Shown here one piece after another: positions 1-11,500 of a stretch of 20,105 nt of DNA. The notes beneath the pieces were generated by a model. The model worked only from the letters and a program-made list of their open reading frames with translations. It was not told the DNA's origin and ran no database searches. Position 1 is the stretch's first letter. Each line of letters begins with the position of its first letter. A program made the translations under genes and the position numbers. Origin of the DNA: Amoebophrya sp. AT5.2 (lineage: Eukaryota; Sar; Dinophyceae; Syndiniales; Amoebophryaceae); NCBI GenBank assembly GCA_005223375.1, contig RXOD01004594.1, positions 1 to 20,105 on the forward strand, given 5' to 3'.

Positions 1-285
1 GCTCCGAGCGGCTCGGCCAGGGAAGGGCGGGCACAGTTATACCACTGCGCCGCTATACATGCACACTGCAGCCCCCCTCCCTCTATAGCTTACTTAGTTA
101 CATAGATAGGACGTCGCACCGGACAAGGAGACCCCGAAGAACAACACCCCCACATAATTTCATTAAGTATTTTCACTTACCACTATACCTAAACTAATAG
201 TTATACCTGCGCCACCGGGACCGGGATTAATTTCTTTATACGCTTATACTTACTGCTACTCACGAACTGGTCCCGCCATACGGCG
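1..285. other. 5' flank: probable intron of the methyltransferase gene
   Basis: No coding frame is visible. Positions 60-260 are AT-rich with many short TTATAC/CTTAC-like words. The next exon (from about 286) begins inside a conserved protein motif, so its upstream exon, carrying the Pro-Cys motif IV of the enzyme, should lie to the left. It is not found here, so this stretch is probably intron. No convincing AG acceptor lies immediately before 286, so the exact boundary is undetermined. Confidence 0.4.
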
Positions 286-615
286 ATGGGGACTCTGAGG
301 AAAAATCCGGACATGAAGTACACTTTCCATCAGGGTGGCGGCGGAGCGGACGGCGACGAAGAAAATAAAGACAGCAAGCTCCTGGAATACGTGGCGAAAC
401 AGAGGGAGATATTCGCCGCGGCGTTGCCGTACATGCGTCCGAAAACGGGAAAAATTGTGTACATGACGAATTCGCTGTTCGCAGAGGAAAACGCAAACCA
501 AATCGAGTTCTTCTGCGAGAAGTACTCGCTCCTTCTCTCAAAAGAGCCGAAGCACGCGCTGCCGCAGTCAAGAGGACTCGACGGCTTCTTCTGCGCAGTC
601 CTCGAGAAAGGGTGA
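286..615 (+). CDS. RsmB/NSUN-type RNA (cytosine-5) methyltransferase, last exon (5'-partial)
   Basis: This is the C-terminal part of a SAM-dependent rRNA/tRNA m5C methyltransferase of the RsmB/NSUN (RCMT) fold. It begins with GTLRKNPDMK, the match to the conserved GTLRRNPD segment just after motif IV. It continues through GKIVYMTNSLFAEEN, the motif VI strand and loop, and ends with LDGFFCAVLEKG, the usual GFF(Y/C)A...K terminus, followed by TGA. The frame is open upstream of 286, and the ATG there falls inside the motif, so it is not the true start. The protein must continue to the left. In this family motif VI is normally TCS and its Cys is the catalytic nucleophile. Here the residue is Asn (codon AAT at about 472-474), so the enzyme may be inactive or changed in function. 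A pseudogene exon is possible, but codon use and the intact terminus argue for a real gene. Confidence 0.72.
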   Translation: MGTLRKNPDMKYTFHQGGGGADGDEENKDSKLLEYVAKQREIFAAALPYMRPKTGKIVYMTNSLFAEENANQIEFFCEKYSLLLSKEPKHALPQSRGLDGFFCAVLEKG

Positions 616-710
616 CGAGGGAGAGGACTCGTCGCATGATTGCTTGTATTTTGATCGATCATTAAGCCCCGCCCCCGGAACAACTAGAGTAAAACAACAA
701 TGTACGCAAA

Positions 711-1858
711 ATGGAGGGCGCGCCTCGTCTAATCACTCCGTCTAAAACTAATGAATTGTTCATCCGCCGCCGCCCGGCCGACATCAGCCGCGGGTTACTG
801 ATTCGCAATTTCGAGTGGCCTTTGTTTTGCTTTTGGAGGGACGCGGAGTTTCAGTCGGACGCCGATCTCGAAGATGTGGCATCGCGAAAATTTCAGTATC
901 TCGCACGAGTTCCAGATCATCCACCGTCCAATTTTATTGGTCGTGGCACATCTCTGAGCAGTTCGAGCTTGTGACATTTCGATATTCTGTACCTGCTCCT
1001 CGACGTGTCACATTAAATAAATTTTTTGCCAAGCTGCAAGGCCACGGACGACTGCGAGATTGCGTCGATTGGATTCATTGGCCAGACTGTGGCACCTTCT
1101 CGATTGATATTGCAGCACGCAAGCACACGAAGATGGCTTGCTTCCTCCTCGAGCAGTGCGAGATGAAGAAATGCGTGGTCGACAGTCACGAGGTAGAGAT
1201 CGTGCACCCGACCCGTGCAGGCGAGGATATGCCGGCACTCGGCTTCGTTTTTTCTCCTCCTCGATTTTCCGTGTCCGGGGCACAGGACTGGTCCTCCTCC
1301 GTGCCGGATTCGTCGTACAACTTCCCCTCGAGGACGAGGTCGAGAACATCAAGACCCTGGTTCTCTGGCACAACAAGGACCACTGCGTCCTCGACCTCCA
1401 AGGGGAATTACGCAGCAGAGCGGCCATCTACTTCCAAACTCGTACCGTCCGCGGGAAGCACTACAGCGAGCACTCCTACTGCAGCTGCGAGCCCAAGCTG
1501 GTGGCCGCGCAATATCGCGCCGCCTGCGCTTTCCTCATTTATGCCCACCCCGACTGACATTTTTCCGCGCAGTAGCGATCCGTCTTCCGCCGGATTCGGC
1601 TTTGCGGGTGCAGCTGCAGCGCCGCCGTCGTCAAAATCGCTCGCAATGCAGAGTGACGAATCGGACCCAAGACAGCGGGCGAGCGAAGATGAGATTGATG
1701 CAAGGGTTCAATCGGGGGCGCCAGAACAAACAGGTGGAAGTGTCGTTCAGAGGGCGATAGACGCGGTTACGACGCGGATTTCAGATCTCGAGATTACACT
1801 TTCGCGCTTGCCGCCGCAGGAGGAGCTCGGGATGCTCGACCTGAGACGTTCGCTCTGA
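711..1858 (+). CDS. Hypothetical protein, four predicted exons (328 aa)
   Basis: I do not recognise this protein. The coding signal (GC-rich third positions) moves between frames, and three introns reconcile it: exons 711-908, 962-1241, 1286-1508 and 1573-1858, total 987 nt (328 aa plus stop). The start is ATG 711 in context AAAATGG, like the glycylase start downstream. The middle is rich in Cys, Trp and His, with CVDWIHWPDCGTFSID, MACFLLEQCEMKKC and YSEHSYCSCEPK. It looks like a compact folded domain of about 230 aa, possibly metal-binding (inference). The C-terminal 90 aa are Ser/Ala-rich and then polar, ending MLDLRRSL. Frame 2 stays open from 815 to 1858 without splicing, but its 1290-1510 part is low-complexity S/T/R, whereas frame 1 there is strongly coding-like. 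That is why I prefer the spliced model. A frameshifted or single-exon gene cannot be excluded. Confidence 0.5.
909..961 (+). other. Predicted intron 1 of hypothetical gene (GT-AG, 53 bp, phase 0)
   Basis: It begins GTTCCAG and ends TCTCTGAGCAG. Removing it joins the frame-3 exon ending in QYLAR to the frame-2 exon starting FELVTFRYS. The segment is more AT-rich than its flanks. Confidence 0.45.
1242..1285 (+). other. Predicted intron 2 of hypothetical gene (GC-AG, 44 bp, phase 1)
   Basis: It begins GCTTCGTTTTTTCTCC and ends GGGGCACAG, with a strong pyrimidine tract. Removal joins MPALG to LVLLRAGF and moves the reading from frame 2 to frame 1, where the downstream coding signal is. The GT at 1247 does not give the right frame with the AG at 1285. 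The GC at 1242 does. Confidence 0.45.
1509..1572 (+). other. Predicted intron 3 of hypothetical gene (GC-AG, 64 bp, phase 2)
   Basis: It begins GCAATATCG and ends TTTTTCCGCGCAG. It brings the reading back from frame 1 (which meets TGA at 1555-1557) to frame 2, joining KLVAA to SDPSSAGF. No GT donor of the right phase is present nearby. Confidence 0.38.
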
Positions 1859-2571
1859 AAAGCGTGATCCCTGGATTTGGAAGATACAGGTGGCACGCCT
1901 ACTGTTTATGTAGACGAGCAGACGGAAAAACAAATACCCAACATGCATACGTAAACCAGCGCTGCATACGACATCTCCACCAGACGTGTAGACCCGTGTG
2001 ATGCAGCCGGCGCCGCTCGAGGGCACATAAAAGAAGCGGTGCGCTGAGAGTTCTTGAAGCCGCAAGTTTGAATGGCTTGTGTCTGTATCAGTGAGTCGGC
2101 CTGCTCCTGGTCCTGGTCTAGATGCTTGAATCATGATGATCGATAAAGCGGAGGAGGATAATGATAAAGAGTCGCAAGGAAGATGAAAACAAGCGCTGAG
2201 AAGCGCCCTTCGTCGTTTTTTTTTGGCTCGCTATCGGCCCCGGAATTTGCTTTTTATCGCTTTCGCTTCGGCTTCATCTACCTACGATACTATTTACTAG
2301 GTGCCACTCGTGATTCTCGGCAGCACTTTTTCGCAAATCGACGTCGACACGGAGAGAAACTTGGGAGTGAAGTGCCCGGGAGCTTCGTCAAGGCTTCCTT
2401 CAAACGTAAACGTACAGGCGACCAATCAAAAATGCTCCTGTAGTGTCAACACCCTCACTCTCAGGCCCTCCTGCTCTGGGCGTATTCTTCTATTTTTGGT
2501 TCGTCAGACCACGACGATACCACCGAACTGAACTTGTCTGTCAGCACACACTCTCACCCACTGTCACAAAA
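1859..2571. other. Intergenic region / 5' UTR upstream of the glycylase gene
   Basis: These 713 bp contain no supported gene. Short open frames lack coding character. There is a T-rich stretch (about 2210-2225) and several AG dinucleotides that could serve as trans-splice acceptors, for example TGTCTGTCAG ending near 2543 and about 30 nt before the ATG. No promoter motif can be named with confidence. Confidence 0.4.
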
Positions 2572-5500
2572 ATGGAAGTCGTCCTACAACCGGCTTTTCC
2601 TTCTAGGGAGGACAATTTGAATGTGTTTTCAGAGGACGAGGAGGACGACAATTTCATCCAGGACGACGATGGAAGCTCTTCAGACGACGACATCTACCGC
2701 AACTTGGATCCGCCGCTGCAGACGGTCGCACAGGTCGAGACTAAATCGAGGTCTAGCGGCGACGGCCAGCACGGGACGGCAGCAGCTGCAGCTGTTCACC
2801 TTAATACTCGGCAGAGCGCAGCAACGTCAACGCGCACGTCCTCGTCCGCGTCGAGAAGAGTCGGCTCGCGCGCACTGTCCGCGTCGCCACAAAAAGCTCG
2901 TCGAGCGCGGGAAACTGCGGCTAGCAGGGTACTAACCCTAACCGCGGGGGTTTTTGCAGTTGCTCAGGGTGAGGGTCAGGACGGAGACGGGCCGCGCCAC
3001 CGACAGGGTGTACAACAGGTGCAGGCCGCGGCGGGACGAGATGGAGATGATGTTGGTGTTGGTCGAGAAGTCTCTAGATCTATCGGCGCATCGAGTGTTC
3101 ATGTTCATCCTGGGATCGGTACTACAGATGTTGATCACGAAGGGGGTGTGCAAGGAATCACGAGCAACGTGGCCGGTCCCAACGCAAGCGATGGCGGTGG
3201 CGCGGCGTCGTCCGCTAGCAGTGCCAGTAGTGCTGCCCACACGACGACGACACGGCCGCAAACCGCGAGCGCGATCATTCCCGGGTACCCGCGTCTGGGA
3301 TCCTTCCCCGAGTATGTTGGCAGCAATCCAAAGAGATACGCGACCCTGAAAAAGCAATTCGAACAGAGATTCGCGGAGGCGCTGGAGCAGAGCAAAACGC
3401 TTTACCGAACAATGATGCCGGCGGATACTACCCGTGGTTCGGGGGGAGGCGGCAACTTCAACAAGACGGCGCCGAGTGGCGCCGTAGGTGCAGCGAGCGG
3501 GGGCGCAAGAACCGCGGCAAGGCCCAGTACGAGCGGGGCAGCAACGTCTTCGTCGACCGGTGGAAAGAACTTTGGAGGAGCGAATCAACCATCGGCAGCC
3601 GCTGGCAACGCGGTGATTGCGGAGCCGAGAGCTGTCGCTGGAGCAGCCAGTAAAGGCAGGCCATCAAGTTCTTCGTCTTCAAGCAGCAGTTACGCTGGTC
3701 AGCCCGCTCTTGTCACAGTCCACACGCCCAGCTCAGGCTCACGTGCGAACGTGGTGAGCACTTTTAGTACGCGCCGCATGAACAACAACGCAATGCGACG
3801 CACACGACCCCTCTCGGCAGTGACTCGCCTGCAGCATCGCCGTGAAGAGCTCGAGCAGGAGGTTGACGCGACCGCGGAAATAATGCTGTCGCGCGGTGGA
3901 AACGCAGCGTTGCAACAGGCAGTCGCAAGGAAGGTACCGCTTCCAGACGCCGTGCTCGACGGCCTGCAAGAGCAGGATGAAATGGCGCAAGCGGCAGAAG
4001 TAGATGAACAAGCAGACGGGATTTCATCGTCGGCAAGCACGAATCTGCAGCTTCACTCGAGGACCACGACGAGCGGCAACAAGGCTCGAAAAAAAAGGCC
4101 AGAGTCGGCGTACTACAAGAGCGATCAGGAGCAGGGGAGGGGGCAACAGAACCAGGACCAGGAGCGGCCGGCCAGCAACTACAAAAATTTCGTGGTGGTT
4201 ATCGATGAGGGCCCATTAGCCATGTATGAGCACAAGGTGCGACGGCCGGCGAACAATCGCCCGCATCGCTCGTTATCCGCGCGCGCGCGCCCTCGAAGCC
4301 AGGCGACGACGAGCCCCAGGTGCGGTGCCGCGGCAGGTGATCATGTTGACACGACGAGCAGTGCGACGCCGTCACCGATGGACGGCCCCGGCGCTAACAC
4401 TGTGAGCGACGCGACGAAGCCTGGCGCGTTGGCCGGCTTCAAAAGAAATCCGACTGCAGCGACTGGGACTGCGGCGTCGGCGTCGTCCTATGCGAATGTG
4501 AATGCGACTACCTCCGCGGGGCCCCCGCCTGCTCCCGGCGGAGGACGATGCAAGCAGAGTGTGCAGGAGCTGCGCGCTGCTGCGCCCGGACCCGGAGGAG
4601 GTGCAGGACGAGCTGCTATAATGCTAGCGTCGACAAGTCCTGTGAAATGCAGCCGGCCTCTATCGTCGCGACTTCTCCAGGGCACCCGAGCTTCCATGAG
4701 CCGTGCGAATCTAAACAAAACGACGCCGAGCGTTACTGATCTTGCCGCGTGCCCGTCAGCTGTTGCTGGAGAAGTAGCAGAAGAATCACCTGCGACGTGC
4801 ACCAGAGCCGCATCCGCTTCTGCCGTTCCTCGGAGCAGGGCGGGTGCGGGGGCTCTCTCTTCAACTGGTCCTCGCGGTGGAGAGATGGGCTCTGCAGCGG
4901 CGCAGTCGTCGTCCGAGTTGGGGCAACGACCGCATGCGGGCTCTACGGAGCAGGTGGTCAGCACAATAACGGCACGGGGCGTTTTCGCATCCGACCACGG
5001 CGGTGACTTGGGGGCCATCGACGAAAACGCGACGGAGCGGACGATCCAGCAGGGCCAGACGTCGAGCAACCAGCACCGCCAGCGGCCGAGCAGCTCGCGA
5101 CCTGCCTCCACGAGCCGGCAGAGACCCTCCTCCAGCCGCCCACCATCCTCCAGCACCAAGCAGCGCCCGCTCTCCGCGTCGTACCGAGCCAAGGCGAAAA
5201 ACCAGTTCGAGGTGCTCGAGGCGTCTCTGCTGAATAAGCACATCAGCAAGGGCGAGCGAATGGTCTTGTTCCTCCAAAAGCTGGAGCAGACGTACGAGAA
5301 GCGGGTCTTCGTGCTGGACTCGAGTGACGACTTCGTCCGGCAGGCGCTGCTGAAGCGCGGCAACTGGGTCGAGAACGTCTACGCCGAGAGCTCCCTCTGG
5401 AACCTGAAGTGGTGCGCCACGGACTGCGAAGAAGACTACAAAAACCTGGACGATACCATCGACCTGTACAACCACTTTCAAAACAACCGGGAGCTAACGA

Positions 5501-8500
5501 CGAAGTTCGGCATTGCCCGAAACCTCCGGCTGCTCGCGGGAGACGGGGGCGCCGGGTTGGATGTCAGGATGTTGGGAGCAAGTGGCGCTTTTGGTTTTGG
5601 TTGCTCGGGTGGCGCGCTGGAGCGAAGCCAGTCGAGCCATAGCGACAGGTCGCGGCCACGCTCGCGAAGAAACAGCCTTCAGCAGCAGCAGGTCATGCTG
5701 GAGCAGGGGGCCGCCGCCGCGCATTCCTCTTCCATTCTTCAGAAGACGACGACCAATGTTTCAGCAAAGAGTAGCGGCAATGCGGTTCCTGCTAGCTCGT
5801 CTGCCGACATGGCTAACGTCGACACGTTTTTTCCCCGGTGCTACGATATCGCAACGCCCGAATCTCGCGAGGATTTTATCGTCGACTACTGCCGCCAGGC
5901 AAGCTATTGCTTGGTGCAGCAACACTTGAACCTATGTGGCGAATCAGTATCATTGGCCGCGACCACGTCGAATACGAATGCGCAGACGAATCGAATGCCA
6001 TCGCGCAAAAAGATCGGATGTCACGGCCAGCCGCTGTTCGACAACTCCGGTTCCGCGGAAAACTATCGCGCGAACGTTAACATTCTGCGCTTCGCACACC
6101 GGATTCTCTCGCTTTGGGTCAAAGAGATCACCGAAATGGCAAAGGAAAATTCCTGCGGCACGGACGACACTGCTTTCGACTTCTGCGCCGAGGAGATAGG
6201 AAACAATGCTGGTGAGCGCGGAGCAGCAGGGCAGGAGGAGGTCGGTGTCGCAACCAGGACGAGGTACAGTGTGGCGGCGAAGCTGGACGAGAGCGATTAC
6301 GATGCTCTGGCGCTCTACTCGGAGTTGTCCGAGGCGCAACTCTGTCGCGACTTCTCAGACACTGCTGGCGGTGGGCCCTCGAATTCGTCGGTCTTGAAAA
6401 AGCGCGGCGGCAGCCTCAGCATGTTCGCTAAGGGCAGCGGCGGCAGCGCATCATCTTCCGGCGGTTCGTCGTCTTTCGCAACGAGTAACTCGAGTTCGAC
6501 GTCGTCCTCGAGTAGTTCTTGCGCTGGAACTGCGTCAGGTGGTTCGGCGACCGGATCTTCCGGCGCCAACTCAAAGGATGGAGCAAATGCGGGTGGCGCG
6601 CAACTCTTCAGCAACGCTGCCGCGACCTCTTCTGCGACGGGCTCGAGTGGACCGTTTGCGGTGTCGCTTTCGTCGTCGAAAGCAGTCGTGCTAACAGGAG
6701 CGTCGGCCGCTGCATCTTCGTACGTTGCCGCCAATGCTACAGGTAGTTCTGGTGCTGGTGCCGAGTCCAACGGGGCAGCAGGAGCAGCAGCGGTCGGCAG
6801 TTACAGCTACGGCGGCAGCTCAAGTTCTGCGTCAGGATCGTCCGTGAACAACACCACTCAAGTAGCGCATCCGGGTGGCCACGGCGGGTCCGGCGCCTAC
6901 CCCTACGACCAGCCGACCGGAGGAACATTCTCCTCCTCGGCAGGGGCGGCGGGCGCAGCGGCCAGTAGCAATATTTCCGCGCCCCCCGACGACTGGCGGC
7001 GTGCCGTGTCGCGTTCCATCGATTTGATCGAGCAGTGGGCAGAGTTTGCCGACCACTTCTGGGTGAACCTCCGCGCCTGCACCTCCGAGCACGTTTTGCA
7101 CGAGCTGCACTCGCTCAACCACGACTTCGTTCTGTTTCTCAGCGTGCTCTCCCCCTCGTCCGCATCGGACCAAGGCTCTACTCCGCAGCTGCTCGACCAG
7201 GGCCAGCGCGACCAGTTGAGCTTGACCGGGGGCAAGCAGAATTGCTGGATCATCAAACCGGGAAACAACGCCCGCGGCTCGGGCATCGTCGTGCTAAAAA
7301 GCCTGAAGGAGATTTTGTATCAAACCAACCCGGCGCGACTGGTGATGAAGTACATCGAGAGGCCGCTCACGCTGTTCAACGGGCGAAAATTCGACATCCG
7401 CCAATGGGTGCTGGTGAAATCATTCGATCCGCTCGAGATCTACATGTTCTCGCAGTGCTACCTGCGGCTGTGCAACGAGCCCTTCGATCTGGGAGATTTG
7501 GAGAACCGCCAGAAACACATCTCGAACTGGGAAGTGAACAAGAAAGGAAAGCAAGTGCAAGTACTCACTCGTCGCTGGCTACGTTTCACTTTCAGCAATG
7601 TTTTCGTGTAGTAGTTGTTTTCCTTTTCCCTGCTCTCGAGACATGATCACGATTTTGAATTTCAGATAGTAGATAGGTGAACACTACAGGAGTCCTCTGA
7701 CGTCCATCAACGCAGTGATTCCCCGAGCACGAAGATTAAACGAGACATGTAGGAGGCAGGGCTCGGATCATGATGAACATGTATGAAATGCGATTCTCAG
7801 GTTGGCGCCGTTGCTTCGCTTCCCCAGTTTAAGCACGAGCTCGGCGAGATGACGGGCAACCCAGATTTCTGGCAGGAGGCGCTTCTTCCGGAGATCCGCA
7901 CGATGATCATAACGACGTGCAAGAGTGTGTCTTCGATTATCACCCAGCGGAAGTGCTGCTTTGAGGTGTTCGGCTTCGACATCATGATTGACGAACGCTT
8001 GAAGCCGTGGCTGCTAGAGGTGAACCTGTCTCCCGCCTGCGAGGCGCGCACCCCGTTCCTCGTGGAGATGCTGAAGCAAATGGGAGTGACTCTGCTGGAC
8101 GTGCTGCTCGGAAAGATGGGTAAGCAACCGGAAATAGATGATGGAAGCAGGGATTCCGAAGATGCCCCGACGGCCAAAACTGCGGAAGAGCAGGAATCTC
8201 TCGCTTCGTCCGAAGTACGAACAGAAAAAGGCGCTCGAGAAAGAGAGGCAGAAGCTCCCGACAGGAGCGACAGGTCCCCGACGCGTCCGCGGCGAGAATT
8301 TTCTCCTGAGACAATCCTAGCTGCGTCCTCTGCCGGTGGCGGGGGAGTTGACGACCCGTTTTCAAAGAGCTCGACGAACGAGGTGGAACGTGTTGAGAGC
8401 GACAAAGAAGGCTCGACGCTGCCGATTTTGATGAACACGCCTCGTCTTTTTCGCGAGCGACAGTCCGACACGAAGGGCGAATGGTGGTGCATATATCGCG

Positions 8501-11500
8501 AAACCAGTAGCGGAAGCGTTGGAGGCGCCGGCGGGGGCCCGGGAACGTCGTCATCCGTCGGAGCAACAACAGGTCCGACCCTCGTTTCCCCGCGTGGTAC
8601 GTCCGGTGTTTCCACCGCCGCGGCCCGGATCGACCGGGGCAGCGCCGTGGACGCGTTGCAAGTCGTTGGTAAAGCGGTGAAGTGGAATCGCGAGTGGCGC
8701 TTGGAGCACTGCTGGCTGCGGCTTCGGGGCGCTTTGACGATTCAGCGGTTTGCGCGTGGGATGTTTGCTAGGCGCCAACTGCGCTCCATCCGTCGTACGA
8801 AGAGCGCGTGGCGGCTGCAGCGCGCGTTCCGCGGATTCCTCGGGCGGAAGGAGTACCAGCGCAGGAAAATGGTCACGATGCTGAAAACGGTCCTGCTTCC
8901 GAAGTTCGCGACGTGCCGCTGTGGGGTTTATGTCCGGAGGCTAGCGTGCTGCAACCTCGCGCGCGTCGTGCAGAAAGCCTGGCGCGGACGACGTGTGCGG
9001 CTGTGGTACCGTACGTGGAGGCTGGAGCAGTTCGCGACGCGAATCCAGAAGGTAGTGCGCGGGCGGCGTGCGCGCCGCCGTTTCTTTGCGGCTTGCTTGA
9101 TTCAGCGCAGATGGCGGCGAATTTTCGATGCGAAACTGAAAGCGAGCGCCGTCGTGAGAGCGTTCTGGCTGCGTTTTCGCGAGCAAAGGAGGTTCCAGAC
9201 CGAGTTGCGGCCGCGGTACCGAGCGCTGCTCCAGCTAACGGTCAATTTTCTCTACATGAAAACGTGGCAGCGTCAGGCAAAGCGCGTTCGGTTGGGCCGG
9301 GCCGTCACAGTGTTGCAGCGAAGCTGGACGGCTCATCGCAACAAGCGAAGATGGCGGCTGCAGTATAACTTTTTCTCTCTCTGGAAACGCGACGTTTGGG
9401 TGGTTACCCATGCAGCGCACTCGATTTCCCGCTTTTACCGGGGCCACCGGGCACGGATACACGCCTCCGAGAAGCGGAGATCTCTGTGCCGCTTCGTCAA
9501 CCGTGTCAGCGCAGCTTACATTTTTCTGCAAGCGCGAAGGAATCGAAAGGCGCTCATCGCAGCCCGGCACGCCGCAGCGACGAGACTGCAGGCGAGCCTG
9601 TTTCGAAAGGCCTTAGCTAGACGAAAAGCGGGGCACAAACGTGCGGCGATTCGAGTATTGCAGAGGTGCTACCGCGGCTCGTTGGGCAGACGGAGAGCGC
9701 GCGCGCTGAGGATGGTAGCGCAGATTCGCGCAGAACAAGCGGAGGCAAAACGGCTGAAGGCAGAAGCAGAACGTCGAGAAGAGCAAGAACTGGAACTGCA
9801 GCTAGAGCTACAGAGAGCCAGAATCGCTGCTGAGCACCGCAAAATGGCCAGTGACGCTGCAATGGCCGACGTCGAGCAGGACGACGAAAAGCAGAGCGGG
9901 AGTACAACGGCAGGGTCTTCAGATGAGGGTGGGGGTGCGAACCCGAACGGAAAGGAGGAAGAGGTTTGCAGAGAGATCGACACGCGACCCGTTGAGCACA
10001 CACACACACAGCACGAGGCCCGTGAAGTAGATGGGAGCGACGGCGAAATCGCATTCCACGTGCAGCTGGCATCTTCGACCATTTCGTCATCTTCAGTGGG
10101 GGCTGGTGCCAGTGCTTCTCAGTCTCCACCAACCAGTGTTCCGTCAGAAGACCGGCCCGGGTCGTCGCCGGCGGTAATCTTTCATGCCAGCAAAACATCC
10201 GCGTCTTGTTCGACCGGGCAGGACGATGACGTTGATGTTAACGACAGCGTCGATGTCGGGCAAGAAGAAGCGCCGGGCCGCGTGAGGAGCAAAGCCGACC
10301 ACCAGACTGCGCGGGCTCAGGATGGAGAGGCCCCCGCTCCTGCATCAAGAACAGCAGCTTCAAAAATACGGATCGCCGCGGCGCCGCACCAGGAAAAGAT
10401 TTCGGCGCTTTCCCAGATCGCGTCATCGCTGTTTGAGGACATCTCGCGAACGAGTAGCGCTCCCGTGCTGGGTGGAACAGGGGCCCAGCAACGGACACGA
10501 AAGAGCTGTGCAGATTATGCCCTGGAGCGCGAGGGCCAGGGCGGCGTCGCTTGTAGCACCCTCACTGCAACAAGAGAGAGGACGACTACACCTGAGAATG
10601 CACCACCACCCACAGGGGCCACAGCACCCGCCTCGTCCGCATCCACTGGCGGTCAGGCTGCTGGCTCGTCGTTCGGCTTCTTCGTAAAGGAGAGAAGCAC
10701 GACAATGCGAACTTCTAGCGCGACATCAGCTGCTGCTGCAGTGTGGTCGAGCCAGGTTCTAGCGCAGAATGCGCAGCGCAAAATAAACACCGAAGAGATA
10801 GGAGTTTCATCGGCTTGTAGTTCCGGGTTGAGCAATGCGGTCTCGACGTGCACTACACCGACGGGCACACCATCAGCATCCTCAAGTGCGCAAGCCAATA
10901 CATTCCACACCCAGTCGTCATCTGCGTCGAGGATTGGCGCCGGGCGTTCAACAACATCCGCGTCGTCAACGCCGACAGCGAGCCGAAAAAGCAGTGCCGT
11001 CTATCTCGACCACAGCAAGGGTCGCGCAACAGCTTCTGTGCTAACAGGGCAAGCGGCTCCTGGCCCCGGTGCTCTCTCGGCAACGACGAAATCCGATGCG
11101 CATGGCGGAACGAGTAGACCGACTAGCGCGGCGCGTCCGTCGAAAACTACCGCGGCCGCAGGCGCCGTCGCACTTCCGCCACCCCCTCCACCGGTAAGCA
11201 TGCAGTTGGTTGACATGCCTCCGGCTGCGAAGGCGGTGCGGCCCCAGTCCGCCGGGGGGGGCAGTGGAAAGCACAAGAAGGCGTCGTCCACGAGCGAGGT
11301 TTTTCGCCTTTTGGACGCGAACCGTCAGAAGGTGAAGAACATGGATCCACGGGGACTTCTCCAGAGCGGCAAGGCAGTGGCGACTGCAGCGAAAAGGAGG
11401 AAGGGGAAGGCGCAGCTATCCTCCACCACGGTTGGGTCTTCCGCGGGCGGCGGAAACGACTTGAGGCAGGTACTCAAGCCGTCGGCTTCCGTTGGCGCGA

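Noticed and set aside
815..1858. Single 347-aa ORF in frame 2
   Set aside because: Its 1290-1510 part is low-complexity S/T/R while frame 1 is strongly coding-like there. A four-exon spliced model fits better.
2931..2945. CTAACCCTAACC telomere-like sequence
   Set aside because: Only about two units inside a long open frame. No extended array, so not an interstitial telomere.
4488..5363. Antisense ORF of 291 aa
   Set aside because: Also a shadow of the + strand glycylase coding region, with composition mirroring the sense codons.
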